From: Hyperoplus lanceolatus
Lineage: Eukaryota; Chordata; Actinopteri; Uranoscopiformes; Ammodytidae
DNA length: 64,000 nt
Direction: 5' to 3'
NCBI GenBank assembly: GCA_026929865.2
Contig: CM049406.2
Coordinates: 24,643,501 to 24,707,500, forward strand
In this document: positions 1 through 38,686 of the stretch, piece after piece
How positions within the stretch are numbered: position 1 is the stretch's first letter
Layout of the letters: every line of letters begins with the position of its first letter
Notes under the pieces: generated by a model
Seen by the model: only the letters and a program-made list of their open reading frames with translations
What the model was told of the DNA's origin: nothing
Database searches by the model: none
Position numbers and translations under genes: made by a program

Positions 1-288
1 AATGACAAATATTCTTCAATGGAAAGAATAAACAATTCCATACATAATAATAGCCCTTTTCTGGTTAGTTTGTAGTTTACCATCTAGGTCTAAAATAAGT
101 CACAATGGAGACTGATATTTTTCCATGCTGGAATTTAAAAAAATATGTGTTTTGAGTAGTATTTCAGCATGTACAGATTGTAGTCAACTGTAAACATGCT
201 ATGAACTGTTGCTATCAACTATAACAGCAAAAAAATAAAAAATAATTGGAGGATAACATGAAGGATAACTTTTCCAGCCCACACTTAC

Positions 289-12850
<12,562 letters not shown>

Positions 12851-13230
12851 TTTCCTGTCTGCAGGAAAATAGAATCTCAATTGAAATATAACTGTATATT
12901 GTAAATATTGTTTTTGCAAATGTATGATTAATAGAATTTAGCCAATATTATCATTATTTCTTTAAATTTTCACATATTGATGTTGATTTCTTTCTTTCCA
13001 CACTTCATACAATTTTAACTTTTTTAATCAATCACATTTTCAGATGCGCTTACCTTACCAATCCCAGCTGAGGAGACTGAGGTGTTATGGTCCTGAAGAA
13101 AGAAGTAATGGAAATTGATGAATCTAGTCTGCCGTCCACACCAACAGAGGTAATGCGTTTGTATCAAAGTGTGTTCGTTGATTTGCAAGCCATTGTCCCT
13201 GCTCCTTACCTTGAGATAGAATGGTGACCT
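12851..13230 (-). other. 5' UTR exons of myosin gene 1
   Basis: Two probable non-coding exons precede the coding exon. Exon A runs from the inferred start site (about 13230) to 13210, ending at a GTAAGG donor. Exon B is 13092-13059, with acceptor TTCTTCAG and donor GTAAGG. The coding exon adds 8 untranslated bases (12858-12851) after a CTGCAG acceptor. Non-coding first exons ahead of the ATG exon are the normal arrangement in vertebrate striated myosin genes. Confidence 0.65.
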
Positions 13231-13254
13231 ATGGGGGTTTCACCACAAGTTCTC

Positions 13255-13285
13255 TTTATAAACAAAGCCTCTGTTCCATATATGG
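13255..13285 (-). promoter_or_regulatory. Core promoter of myosin gene 1: TATA box and CArG box
   Basis: On the minus strand, TATAAA lies at 13260-13255. A perfect CArG/SRE sequence, CCATATATGG, lies at 13276-13285, about 16 bp upstream of it. CArG boxes bind serum response factor and are classic elements of striated-muscle promoters. Transcription would start about 25-30 bp downstream, near 13228. A good splice donor (CTCAAG|GTAAGG) follows at 13210/13209, which fits the short non-coding first exon usual in sarcomeric myosin genes. Functional use is inference. Confidence 0.7.
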
Positions 13286-15594
13286 AGGAGCGTTTCTGGG
13301 TCCAGGAATCCTATTATGTCTGAGTTGGGTTGGTTGTACATAAAGGGAGGGGACTAATGAGTGGCAGAGAGCAATATAGAAATCAGCAGGTCAGAGTCTT
13401 ATCAGCGATGGGCTCTACTGACAAGGCCATATTAGGAGCTCCATGCAGTGCCGTGATTAATCATAGGTATCCTCAAGTAGCCAGGGGACCACAACTTCAA
13501 TCTTTAAATAGACAGGGAAGAATTCCTATCTCATCATCGCTTACGTTAACTGTGCTTCTGTTACAGGAACAATACATGATGTGCTAAACAGAAGCATCCT
13601 CACTACAGGCAAGTCTGATACAGATTTTTATTTTTTTATTTTTTTTATTAGCTGGTAGCTATAAAAGAGGAGATGCCACTATAAACAATATAAACCAGAA
13701 TGTAAGGAAACATCTTCAAAATATGTTAATATATTATTCTATAAATTCCTTATTGTTTCTGCTGGTGTCAGTGTTACTATTACTGTACCATGATGGTCAA
13801 ACAAATTCTACAAAACATAAAGGGAAAAAAAAAATTAAATACAAATTAAAGCTATTTATTCAACAACAAAATCATTATTGAATACTAAAAAATACACTTG
13901 GCTAAAATCGCCATTGAAAATGTATTGTGTTGTGTATATTTTCTTTAGCATATTTTCATAATAATTTTAACATCATCGCATCATATTTTAAGTATTCAGT
14001 ATATTTATTTATCTACAAAAGAGAAAACTTAAAACAATAAGTGAGTTGGAGATTGAGAAAGAATAAATCAACATTAGCAGCGCTTTCTGGAACGTATCTT
14101 ATGGAGAATTAACATTTATTGCATGATTTACAATAGTCCAGAGCATTCTTAAAATGTAAATACTGGATTAAACCCATCAGAAGATGCAGAAACTCTCTGG
14201 GGTGATATTTTAGAGAAGTATTTCGTGTATGGGTTTCAATTTCAGAGGGCTTAAGTGGAGTCACAGTGATGCATTGTTAACGTATTGTGTTTAGTTATCA
14301 GAGAGGGGAGTTTGCAGCAACAGAAACCACCAACAGGCCCTGGGTTGGTTGGTCTAAAAAAAGAACATTAATCTGTTAGATTAACAGGGCGACAAGTGCG
14401 AGCCAACACAGATGGGGCTATGCCACAGGTGACATGCTTGAGATTCACTGTAAGGCAGAAATTATGACACACAATAGAGGGCTATGGTGGCAGGACATGC
14501 TCCAATGTTATGCCAAGGTCACTGTGGAAGCCTTCTCCCATTATCAGACAGCGGCTTTAGCGAAAGCTGGCTCCCAGTTGCAGTCCTGTTGACAAGGCAT
14601 TGTGTCTTTGAGGACCAAGATAACTGTGTGAAATTCCTGCTGAGAACCCTGCAGTGATTGAGGAGAACAGCCACAGAGGCTTTCAGGATCCTGCCCTCGC
14701 CTGGATCAGTTGTAGCAGATGATGGCCTCACACTGGTCATAAATATACTGATAGTGACAGGTTAATCCCGCGACCCATCAAAAGTTAATGTTCCATTTCA
14801 GATGAGTATACTCTAGGCTGCTTCAATATTACATCACTCAACATCAACAGATGGAGGTTTGTAGTATTTCTGTTTCTCCTAAAGTAAATTTGTACCTACC
14901 AACTACTCACCCACAGGTACTGTTCATGGAGCTTACACATGTATGTGTTGAATTGTATATACCTAACCTGCCATTGGATAGCATTGTTTACTAATAAAAT
15001 ACAACAGATAACTATAAATTATATATAGGAGCTATAATGCAGTGCTAGTCACTAGGACCAGTAATCACAGCCCCTTCAAAGGTTAAGAGATAAAATGAGG
15101 GTCAACAGCTGCTGACAAGTGCTTAGATTATTTCCATTCCAATCACTTCCCCAGCCCTGTTACTGACAGCCAGCGTCAGGGTGCCAAATGGAAGCGAGAG
15201 ATTCCATGCCCCTGCTAAAGAGCAAGTGAAGATAACACTGACCTTACAGGTCAAAACAACTATTCAATAAAGCAAACATGATTTGAATGTTCAGTTTATG
15301 TCACTACAGATAAAAATTGTCAACACACGTTAGAAGGAGAATTTAGCTGCATGTCTAAGGGTTTTGGTCCCGTAAAACACCTTTACCACGTACACCTACT
15401 CAGTATATCAGGTAGTCAAGGTAAGATAAATGATTGCCTTTCTAAAATTGGGTTAACCAGAAAGTTTTCCTCTTATTTTATCAGTTACTTTGGAAGTCTT
15501 TTATTGTTGTATCCTTTCTTCTGTTTTACTCTGCTTTTATCCTTATACATTTAAATATTATAACTGTTATTTTAGTTACTAAATTGTCGATACC
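13286..15594. other. Intergenic spacer upstream of gene 1
   Basis: About 2.3 kb of mostly A+T-rich sequence directly upstream of the gene 1 promoter. I see no coding exon, RNA gene or clear transposon. Any slow-muscle enhancer of gene 1 would be expected here, but none can be shown from sequence alone. Confidence 0.5.
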
Positions 15595-16060
15595 TGGGCC
15601 ACATTAACCAGCTCTGACTGGGGGATCCCGAGGTGTTCCCAGGCCAGTGTGGAGATAATCTCTCCACCCAGTCCTTGGTCTTCCCCAGGGCCTCCTCCCA
15701 GCTGGATGGGTTGGCACAGGGGCATCCTCACCAAATGCCTGAACCACCTCAACTGGCTCCTTTCATGAATGACTAAGCTTTTCAACTCATCTCTATGGGA
15801 GGCGAAGATCGACAGGTAGATCGAGAACTTTGCCCTCCGGCTCAACTCTCTATTGTCACAAGGACTCATTCCCTATCTGGAGAACGCTATCCGGCGGTTT
15901 CCTGCTAAGAACCATGGCCTCGGATTTGGAGGTGCTGATCCTCAGCCACTTCACACTCGGCTGCGAACCGATCCAGTTAGTGCTGAAGGTCACAGGCCGA
16001 TGATGCCATTAAGACCATCTCATCTGCAAAAAGCAACTATGAGATCCTCAGCCCTCCGAT
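15595..16060 (-). pseudogene. Decayed non-LTR retrotransposon (LINE) reverse-transcriptase fragment
   Basis: Minus-strand translation, broken by several stops and frame changes, keeps recognisable blocks of a teleost LINE reverse transcriptase and its C-terminal part. These are an LFADEMVLMAS block (cf. the FADD catalytic motif), ELSRRAKFSIYLSIF, ERSQLRWFRHLVRMP and LAWEHLGIPQSEL. The fragment is 5'-truncated, as LINE copies usually are. It lies between the two myosin genes and is not a host gene. Confidence 0.75.
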
Positions 16061-16980
16061 GTGCAAATAAAGTCAACATTGCTTCTGACCAATAAGTTAC
16101 AGTAGCAAATTGTTTTAGGTATGAATACTATATGAAATGGTAGAAGTGATTGAATTCAACTCCTAAGATTAGACCAAAAGCATTATACAGTATACAATGT
16201 TAAAGGTTGTCTTATTATAGAGGCAGCCATTTGTTCCATCTTGGTCAGTCCTCTTATTTTTTCGAACATGGACTCAGATGTCCTTTTAATCCTGTAGACA
16301 ATCCTCAGCAAATACTGTTCTGTACGATGTGCGCTTATTTACGCAGAGGTGTGAAGGTGCTATCATTAATTGAAAGATACCTACTTGTCCATGAGGGAGT
16401 AAGGGCCATAACATGTAATAAGAGAAGAGTCAGGACTCCCTGGATTTCACACAAAGGGAGTCTGGGGCCTCCCTCACCTCCCTTCTCCTGCCCCAAATCA
16501 TTTTTAGTCTATTGCAGCAGCAACAATGACACAGAACTGACACCAGCACCAAAGCAAAGCTCTAGACAGACAGGTAAGGCAGGCGCTCTTAAAATGTGTC
16601 TCCTAAACAAACTATACATTTGCTTACTCTGACTCTTCGGAATCCTTACAGGGATTTACTGAGCAGCTGCAAGTGATTATGCATTGTATTATGGAAGGTC
16701 TGAATCTGAGTTTAGTTTGTTGTTGACCTTGAGGCCCAGGCTTTTGGGCTTTCTTTAACTCTATTTAAAGAACAAGGGATTTATTCTCTCTCTCTCTTAT
16801 GGCAATCTCAAATTTCCAGTTCATTGTCTCTCTGCTAACCCACTTCACTAGTCCTATAATATACCTCAAAACTTTGAATCTTTCTCACACCACATATCTT
16901 AATGGAAGAATAAGATAATGACATGAACCATCATATTTTTTAAAGGAAGAATACAAAGTTGTGCAACTGCTTGATGAGAT
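16061..16980. other. Intergenic spacer downstream of gene 2
   Basis: About 0.9 kb between the LINE fragment and the gene 2 poly(A) signal. A 141-codon plus-strand frame is present but has no recognisable domain. I see no supported feature. Confidence 0.5.
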
Positions 16981-16986
16981 TTTATT
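16981..16986 (-). terminator. Poly(A) signal of myosin gene 2
   Basis: AATAAA on the minus strand, 84 bases downstream of the gene 2 stop codon (17072-17070). It implies a short 3' UTR of roughly 100 bases, normal for sarcomeric myosin transcripts. Confidence 0.75.
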
Positions 16987-17069
16987 AGGCACTTTAGGTT
17001 GTGATTAGTGGTAGTTGAAGAAATCTACAGTACACAACAGGAAAGAGGATTTCTGCAGGCTCCGAAGCT

Positions 17070-29745
<12,676 letters not shown>

Positions 29746-29953
29746 GGCTGCACTAATATACCAACAGTAAATAGTGATTGATAAGAGGCTTCTTATACTT
29801 CACCATAATATCTGTATTAAGATACTTTGTTTTTCATGTGTACCACTATCCATAGCATTTGGATTTGAACTTATTACAAATCCATTTTGGTAGTTATATT
29901 CTTCAGTCTTAAATCTATGAATTGAGTTGAAACATCAAGAAAGCAGAATTTAC

Positions 29954-30014
29954 CGATGGGTTCAACTCAGGTGACAGGTGGGCTCAGAGGTCAGAGTACA
30001 AGTCTGTGATCCAC
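29954..30014 (-). other. Probable 5' UTR exon of myosin gene 2
   Basis: A 61-nt minus-strand segment bounded by an acceptor (CTCATCAG) and a donor (CATCG|GTAAAT), upstream of the ATG exon, whose own acceptor (AGTGCAG) lies two bases before the ATG. It matches the position of the second non-coding exon in gene 1. I could not place the first exon or start site with confidence. Candidates are weak: TTTATAG-like sequence near 30775-30782 and TATATAAG at 31050-31043 on the minus strand. Confidence 0.5.
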
Positions 30015-30466
30015 CTGATGAGGGCAGAGAAAACTGAAAGTAGGATAGTTTAAGGTTATTGTTAATGTCTGAATAAGAGGTCTCTTGATTTTTCTTACCA
30101 ATGATGTAGATAATTAGTCTCACCTAGACAGTTAGACAGTGTATCTGACAAAAATATGTAATTTGATGTGGCACACAGTGTTAGACATGTATAGTATTTC
30201 TCTTAGGTTAGGCTTTGCTTTCTAAATGTAAACGTTTAACTTCCCATTGCCTCTATTTTGTTAAATTTGAAATCTATTTAACTTTAGAGTAGATAATGGA
30301 AAAATGCAATAGGAAAAATAGCATAAATACAAAATACAACCAGACTTACAGTGGCCAGGTGAAGAAGATGGATCTGCTAGACCTGCAGGGAGGCAGGGAT
30401 CAAATATATAACCCAGGGATGACACTGCCCTACAAGGCCAAGGGCACCACCCTGACCTGCTAACCA

Positions 30467-30602
<136 letters not shown>

Positions 30603-31099
30603 CTTGCGGTAATCGCCATCACTTTCATCACTTATGACAGGGCTCTCTATGGCTCTCATGATGGTTGGCTGCCCTTTCTGCTCATGACCAAATAATGGGA
30701 TTTTTCAGGAGCAGTGCCAGGAATTTTCTCCTCCATAACTTGTCTATGACTCACCCAAGCAAAGCCTCTCTATCTATAAATCTACCTCACTTTTTCTGTC
30801 ATCTCTTGAGCTAAATACTTTTTCCAAGTAAGCACTGGTCAAGGACAGAAACCATATTCAATGTATTGCTTCTCAAACAGGAAGCAGAGTGTAACAATAA
30901 ATGGTATTATTGCTACCTAGGTCAAAATAAAATGACCTGCAAGTGCCAATATAATTCACATCAACATCTTATGTTAAGTGAAGGAAGCTGTCCTTTGAGG
31001 CTTGGCTGGTCCTAATGGTCCAGAAGGACTGCAGTTTATATGCTTATATAAAGAGAAACTGAGGTGAGTGAGAAAGCCATTGAGAAATACTTTCAGTTG

Positions 31100-34000
31100 G
31101 CCTCAAAGATGTTTCGGCAAAGTATCAGAAGACTCAGGAAGGGCAGACAGGGCTTTTGTTTTGGTTATTAGCAGGGAAGGGGAGCTTGTGACTCAAGTTG
31201 TGGATGTCAATGTTTTGGAATCCAAAAACCTGTCCAGAAAAAAAATGTCCCTTGTGGAGGAGGCAGAATCATAGGACATTTTGGTGTGAACGACAGAAAT
31301 AGTCGAACAGCTGTACAGGAGCAAGACAGAATTGGTGGATCAGACTAGCACTCAGACCTTTGAGGATGTGGCCAAATGTTATACAGTGCTTATTCCATGT
31401 TATTTGCTCATGGGTATGACAGTTAATCCAGATTCCCTCAGACTCTTGGGGCTGTGCTGCGTGACTTTAACTATAGATAGACTTTGTGTTGTAGGTTACT
31501 GAAAATTTGCTCTTCACTATGCAGGTCATGTTTATATCATGCTGGTATGTTAGTGTACAGCCACATAGATTACATTCACTCTGCGAATGCAGTTACTGTG
31601 AAATTCTGCCAACCTTCAACCTTGGCGTGTTTGTAAGCACACACCCTGGAGGGTCTTTGTTTCTCAGTTAATTCACACTAGGGGGTCATTTTTAATGTCA
31701 TTATATTGCTAAACATCCCATGATACTATTGTGTTTAACTGTCAGAATGGAGCAGTAGCACTTGAGAAGAAGTTGTTGAAAGTACTCTTTAGTACTGCCT
31801 CTACTATGTTTTTTTGCAGAAGCTAGATAGAAAGGTGTTGCATACTTTCATCAGGTGCTAACTGTCTTTCAGGACATTCATCCCTTAATGGTGGCAGGGT
31901 TAAGTGGCTCAGTGAAATGTGTAAATTAACACTGGTCTTATTACAGCATGCTTGACACAGCCAGGCTTAAGGACTATTGTATACACAGGGGCTCAAGCTT
32001 CTTGTGGTGGGCTTCATGTCATCAGACACCACTGACAGTCCAGTGACAGCTCTGTCAGGAGCCTGTAAGCCCTGTGGGCTGATGGAATACGCCTGAGACA
32101 GAAGGACAGACTGCAGAGAAATAAACAGTGATATCAACATTTCCAAAGCCAGATTCCTTCACATGCACATCAGCTGTCGAAGAGCAGTTGATTTAAACAT
32201 TAATACTCAAGGGACAAGGCCTGAAGCATTTATAGCAACAATACCAATGAAGAGATCGCCACTTCAGGTTAACTAACATGACATACCGTATTGGCTATAC
32301 GGTAAAACTCTACTATCCTGACTGTACATTCCTTATGTTTATCTTTTTTTTTACAATAAAATAGCTTCAGTATTGATTTGATTTGATTGAAATTTATTTC
32401 GAACATGTAAAAGAAAAAACTGAAAATATCATACAGAAAATAATGATGTTTCACAAAATAGAAAGTATAATTAGAGACATGAACGACAAATATTTGATAA
32501 GTATGAGGTAGGGGTGGGAGGATATATGATTTTATTTTCAAATTTTGATAAATAACACTAATACACACAATATATTATAGATTTTGATCATGGTGGATTA
32601 TTTTTTACTATTGGGATAATCAGAATAAACGTGAATATATTATCACGAGTGACTTCTAAAAGCAGTCTAGCTTACTAACTGACAGTCCTATATTGATTAC
32701 CTGATTTATTTTGAAATTAATTAATAAAAAATTAATCTTTTTAATTTATTTTTTATCCAAAAGTAATAAACTGCGCTACAATTTACTCTTTCTGCTCTTC
32801 ATTAACAAATGGAGAAAAAAAAGATATATGAAAATGAAGAGTTGATTTACAGCATACTTTTTATTAGCAACATATCTAATCTTTGACCTTTGGAAGGGTA
32901 TCAAGTCATGTTAGTCCAAATCCTAGGCAACACGTTTCATCAATGAATCCAGCATCATAAGGTGACATCATTATGTAATATATACCATGGAGAAGCTTTG
33001 TCATACGAACGAACAATAAATGAAAACAAGATTTTGTGTTGGACACTTATGTTCACAGGAAAGGACACGTTTGAACTAAAGAGCAGCAAGAAGAGGGTAT
33101 GCACTGATTCTAAACCAAAAGTGTTGACCTCAGCGTCTATCTGCCAACTTTTGTCAGATAAACACTATAACCTGCCTGGTAGTTCAACTACATTCATATT
33201 TGCAAAGTAATTCAAGTCGTTAGATAACTTTTCACCATTTTTTTCTGTTTAGTTCACTACTGAAACTACACACATGTTTAGACCATAAAAGCACCTGAAT
33301 TAATTTTAAATTTACTTTTAATATGGCTTCTCTAAATTAACCCAATTGACAGGCCCCAGATAATAGAAAATCCATATGTTGACAACAAATATGTGACATT
33401 CCTTGTTATCGAGTCCTTGTGAAAAGTACAGATTGGACTGTTTTATTAAGGACGGACAGGTTTACATTTCAGGGCTATTCACCTTCCAGGAAGCTAGATT
33501 ATCAGCTCACCTTTTAAAATATCTGTTTTGTTATTTAAAAAAAAAAATTTGGCTTATATATACAAATATGTATAAGCCGCTCACCATTGTTCTCATCCTT
33601 TTGGTATTTAGCATGTGTGCACTTTAATAATACTCTGGGTGGGATGGATATTAATAAACCTTTTGTTTGATACATTGCCTGACCCCCACTGCCTTCCGCT
33701 GCACACAGACTGTTTACTGGTCACACTATCAGAGGCATTTTCCGTCTGATAACAGCTGGTGAGATAAGGTCTCACTTTTACTAGAACCGTGCACAGAAGG
33801 CACAGTCATAGGTTAAAATAACCACCACAGACAGACAACCAAGTGAAGAAAGGGTTATTCCTGTTCATTCTCTCTGTCTTAATCTAGCTGGTTTATTTTA
33901 GACACTAATGTTATCTAAGGCCGCTATGATACTGAATATGTATTAATATTGTGTGTATTGTTCAGAATCACAGCTTTTAACTACAGTAGTGTTCCCCATG

Positions 34001-35165
34001 ATGAACCACTGGGGTTGTAAACCTATTATCCTAGCAGTAAAGCTTTTATATTGGGAGGGTATGGGAGTGTCCCCATAATATTCATCACTGACTTCTAGTC
34101 ACTCACTGTATTATCACGTCATCAGAACTGAATCTAGTCAACAAACAAAGCATTCCGACAATATTGTCGTCTTTTTGGTAAGAATGAACCCAGGGCCAGT
34201 GGCAAGTATGTCCTTGTCCATCCTGTCTGTCTCTGCTTTGGAATCCGATCGGCAGCTGTTTGTGTTGTCAGTCAGAGTTTTACTAAAAGGCTTAGAGGTG
34301 CCAGTGAGACGTGACAGTCGCTCTGGATGCCTGGGCGCCACACAGATACCAGGACATTTAATGGAACTGCACTGTGTGTATGTGGTGCTAAATCCTCCCT
34401 AATTGGACTGATATCATAAACAACATGAAGCGTTGCCAAAGCAGAAACTATAATTTAAGTACACTAACAAAGATCCAACCTAACACAGTGGACCCAAATA
34501 TTAAGTCAAGTCGCAACAGAAGTTATCTCATGGCCCTTTTCATGTAAAGCAGTCCTAGGCCCTACTCTTTGGTTAGTTAACACTTGGTGAAAATGGTAAA
34601 ATTTCTCTTTCAAGGAATAGTCAGCAACTGTGAATATCACCTTATTATCTGCAACCTGCCAGTACTGCATGTGAGCTGAAAAAAAATCTAGGGTTACTCA
34701 GGGTTGCCACATTTGTGACATTTCTGAAAAAGTTGGAAAAACTGTTCTTCATGCCTGGAAAAAGTTTGGAATTTACTGTATGTTTTGGAAAAGTTTTTAC
34801 TGAGCTACATTCACTACAACTCCTTTAAGCTGACCACCCCTCCTTCTCCTGCTAACAGCTAAAAACGGCAAATAAAAAACTTGAGGTGGCGTTTTGAAAA
34901 GAGAAAACTTTAATTTTATTAGTACATGGTCTAAAGATAATTATGAGCCTTTGATTGATATCCAGAACAATTTTGCGGAGACACATTCCTGCTTCCCGCT
35001 TGTATTGGGGTGAACTCTTTGTGGGACCCATCCACAGCCCACCAAACCATTGCAATACCAGGCTTGGCCACTGAGCACTGCTGGATTGCGGAGTGGCCAA
35101 TAACATTTAAAATCGCCACTGGTCTTCTGCTTCACTCAAAAGTCTGTTGTCAGTGTTTGTGACGT
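31100..35165. other. Gene-poor intergenic stretch
   Basis: About 4 kb of A+T-rich sequence upstream of gene 2. No conserved coding exon, RNA gene or complete transposon is recognisable. Around 32380-32420 a TTGATTTGATTGAAATTTATTT-like run resembles dispersed teleost repeats, without enough structure to name it. Confidence 0.5.
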
Positions 35166-35574
35166 GGGTTGCGTTCCCAGTCGCATACGTTCTACAATAT
35201 AGTATGTAGAAAAAAGATTTAGGATGTCCCGATTCTTGTGGCAAGATTTAGGATGGTTAGAAGTACCAGGATGTCCTACTTCATCCGGCCAAGATTGTTA
35301 GTGTTGAAAAGTGCATCCTATTTGGGCGATTCTGACCCACAATCCAGTGCGCACATGAAGTGACGTCACATCGACGAAGCCTCCATATGAAAACAAACGG
35401 GGATGCGACGGATATAAAAGCAAAAGGCAAGATCAAGGCGCAATGTTATGATGAAATAAGAGAGTAAAGTATGTCCCAATAGTATGCCTACTGCATCCTA
35501 ACTAGATTCTTTTTATCTTCGGATGTAGTATGTAGAATAGAAAAATTAAAGAGATGCGATTCGGAACGCAACCC
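35166..35574. mobile_element. TIR element (non-autonomous DNA transposon)
   Basis: A 409-bp element starting GGGTTGCGTTCC and ending with its inverse, GGAACGCAACCC. The inverted repeat runs about 21 bp with three mismatches (through TCGCAT). Subterminal GTATGTAGAA-type sequences also recur in opposite orientation. There is no transposase. No clear target-site duplication was found, so the superfamily is left open. Confidence 0.65.
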
Positions 35575-36459
35575 TAGATGTTTCAAGTTTTAATGTCACA
35601 CTTTTGTAGGTTTAATAATGGAGCATGTTTGACTCCAAACTAGTTTTGTGGCTGAACGGGTCCACGGACAAAGGAACACTGGTTTGGCACTGTTTGGACA
35701 ACAGTGCTAATGCTACAAGTATTTATTTAGGTGTGTGTTTGTGTGTGTGTGTGCGCGGGCGTGCGTGAGAGGGAGTTTATGATCCACCATGCCATCTGTT
35801 AAACTTTTGCTCTGTGACGATCATTACTGCAACTGCCTGTGTCTTCAAAATGAGAAGTCTTGACACCATCGTTTATGAACAAGATAGTCAAATGGCTTTG
35901 TCATGTTTTCATTATGACAGTTTATTCTCTCAGTGTTTTCCAATGCAAAAAAAGGTCAGAACTCGGTGACACTACCTGAAAATGCTCAAGACAGCACTAT
36001 TCACTACTTGTACAGCCATTTGAAAACTACAGTAAAGTTACACATTGCTGTAGTTAAATGTTTCACATTGTTACTGTATATGCTCTTTGCAATTCTACAG
36101 CATTGTGCAAAAGAAAAATACACTTCAGTCACTTATTTAGTACAAACATAAAAAAACACCCTTTTGGTAGAGCTGTGCACAAATGTGAACAATATAACAG
36201 GACATATTGTAACTGAACATATATAGGTAAATCATTCTGGCACATCCAGACGTTCCTGTCTGTCTGGCTGGCCACATATTTTCATCTATATCACAACGGA
36301 TATGATCCCTTGCAATGCAGGGAGGAAAGTATCTATGATAAAGAAAAGGTATAACATTTGCTTGACAGAATTAGATAACTTGTTCAACAATGTTGTATGT
36401 AATGACTCAAGCAATGAAATTAAGACTATTAGTTTTATTGGGAACGACTATTCAGCATC

Positions 36460-36680
36460 CATAATAATTGATTGGATTTATATGGTGCTTTATTTCTCTG
36501 TGACTCAAAGCGCTTTACAGGGTTCCAGGTTCAATTCGTTCACACACAGTCATACCGTCGGTGATAAACTACGAGAGTAGCCACAGCTGCCCTGGGGCAG
36601 ACTGACGGAAGCGTGGCAGCCATTCAGCGACAACGGCCCCTCCGACCACCACCTCAAACATACAGCAATCATACACATTC
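36460..36680. repeat. Dispersed repeat fragment
   Basis: Contains TTTATATGG..CTTTATTTCTCTGTG followed by CAAAGCGCTTTACAG and a CCATTCAGCGACAA block. From general knowledge this order resembles a very common teleost interspersed repeat. No ends or target duplication are visible, so only a fragment is claimed. Confidence 0.4.
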
Positions 36681-38686
36681 ACACATAAGTATAGTTAATT
36701 TTGACTGACATGACATAAGCAAATGACAATGTTATAAAACAGCAGAGAATTGTATATGAAAGCAACTGATACATGTCCAAAAGCATTTGCAATTTGTTCA
36801 GAGTAAGGAGAAACTGCTACTATGATATGCTCAAATGACTAAATGTTGCGGAGGTTGAACTATAGTTATGAGAATTTTCATTCTGATCTGAGAAAAGCAC
36901 AAAAGCGACCGAGAAAAACTGTAAAACAAGACCTGATGTCAGTGACACAAACATCATTGTGTCATATACTTCTTGCCTCATGGAGGTGCTATTGCACTAA
37001 AGATTGTGTTTAGTAAATGAGTCCTCACAGTGCCTCTCAAGTGTTGTAATTTTCAGGTATTAAAATTCACTTTGCATGTTGATTTATTTGTTCATCAAAT
37101 TAATATTACACTGTAAACCCCAATAAGTAAGCACAACTCGAAAAAATAATTTGCCTTAATTTTTTTGAGTTGATGAACATAAAAGTCAAATTTTTTAAAA
37201 ACTTAAATATTAGGATTGCACGCTACTTGTACATTTTGATTACCAGTAACTTAAAGTGTTTATTAAGTCATGTCAAATATTTTCATTTAGTATGACTCAA
37301 AAGTGGAATTAACTCAAAATCAACTCTCAAAAAGTACAATTTTTTTCATCGTTTGGGTTTCCAGTGTATCTTTGTTTGTTTTAAAATAGTTTGAGCTATT
37401 TTTCACTCCACATTACCCTCTAGCAACTTCCGAGGTACCCTGTGCAGTAACTTAAGTGCTATCATACAGCTTCCAAAATAAAATTATGATACATTTGGAA
37501 CATTTCCCTGACACAGTGTAAACACAAATGCTGAACATAATTAGCCTCCCATAAGAAGGGTCTGTTGCAGGGCTTGAGTATGATGTTACAAAGCCATGCA
37601 GACGTGTTGCTATTTGTCTGGTCACTGTGTGTGCACATTGTTATTTATAGCATTTTTCATGTGAAGTCTGGCTGCAGAGTGAGTGAGTCGGTGGAGATAG
37701 AATTAACGGTTTCCAACCTTTCCAACATCTGAGGATCACTTACAGCTCTTTAATAGCCTTCATTACACACTCAATTCAAGTAAGAAGGGAAGTTTTCCTG
37801 TAATCTGAAATATCCTAAAGAAGAAAATAAAGTGTGTGGCCATTGATGTAATAATAATAAAAACATGTCTTTTTTTTAAGCGCAAGACAAAAATAAACCA
37901 ACTGTATCTTCCCTTCCTTAAACCTGCAACACTCAAACCTTTATTCTATATCACTTAGAGGTGGTGTAACAAATGTCATGGTTACTGGATCAAATGGTGC
38001 CTGTTACTTAACATGGCTGCTGGTGGAAAGAGAGAAGGGAGACATTTAACACTTTGGAACCAGGTCAGTATTTATTTCTGGACTGAGGACAGGCACGTTC
38101 AAAATAGGAAGTTCACTTCAGCTCAGCAATTATAGAAAGACAAAGTATAGCCATGGGCAGAATAAGATTATTGTCATATGAACAAGTGATAAGGGATTGG
38201 GCACCTAGCTGTCAGGGGATTATGAATACATATAGTATGTGACTTTTTTTAAATAACACAAGCTGGATGGTTTTAACTTTAAGTGACTTATCATACCGTG
38301 GAAATATCAATTGCACAAATGACAAGTATACATAACGCACAGGACAGGACCTTCCAGACACCGTAGACAGGCAGCAAATCTCAGGTTCTTCCAGAGAAAA
38401 GGTCTTTGCCATAACAGATGTGAAACCTTGACAGCAATAAACAAAGGATGAATCACATGGTTCTATTTTTGTTAATAGTTTTGATAATAATGTTAGAAGA
38501 CGTGGAATGTGTCTTAAGGGTTGCAGTACCAATGGGTGCAGTGGCCCTTTAGCAGATAATACGGCCATGGATGCCAGTGTGCACAGTAAACTGGTGGTGA
38601 ATATGTGGAGTCAGCGATTCTGGAGAATGCTTGTTATCAAATTCATAGGCTGTATTTAAACACTGGATTTTCTTAATTTGACAGCA

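Noticed and set aside
15853-16095. 80-codon plus-strand frame in the spacer
   Set aside because: It is antisense to the decayed LINE reverse-transcriptase fragment.
16207-16632. 141-codon plus-strand frame between the myosin genes
   Set aside because: No recognisable domain, no splice or promoter context and no sign of conservation; expected by chance in a spacer of this size.
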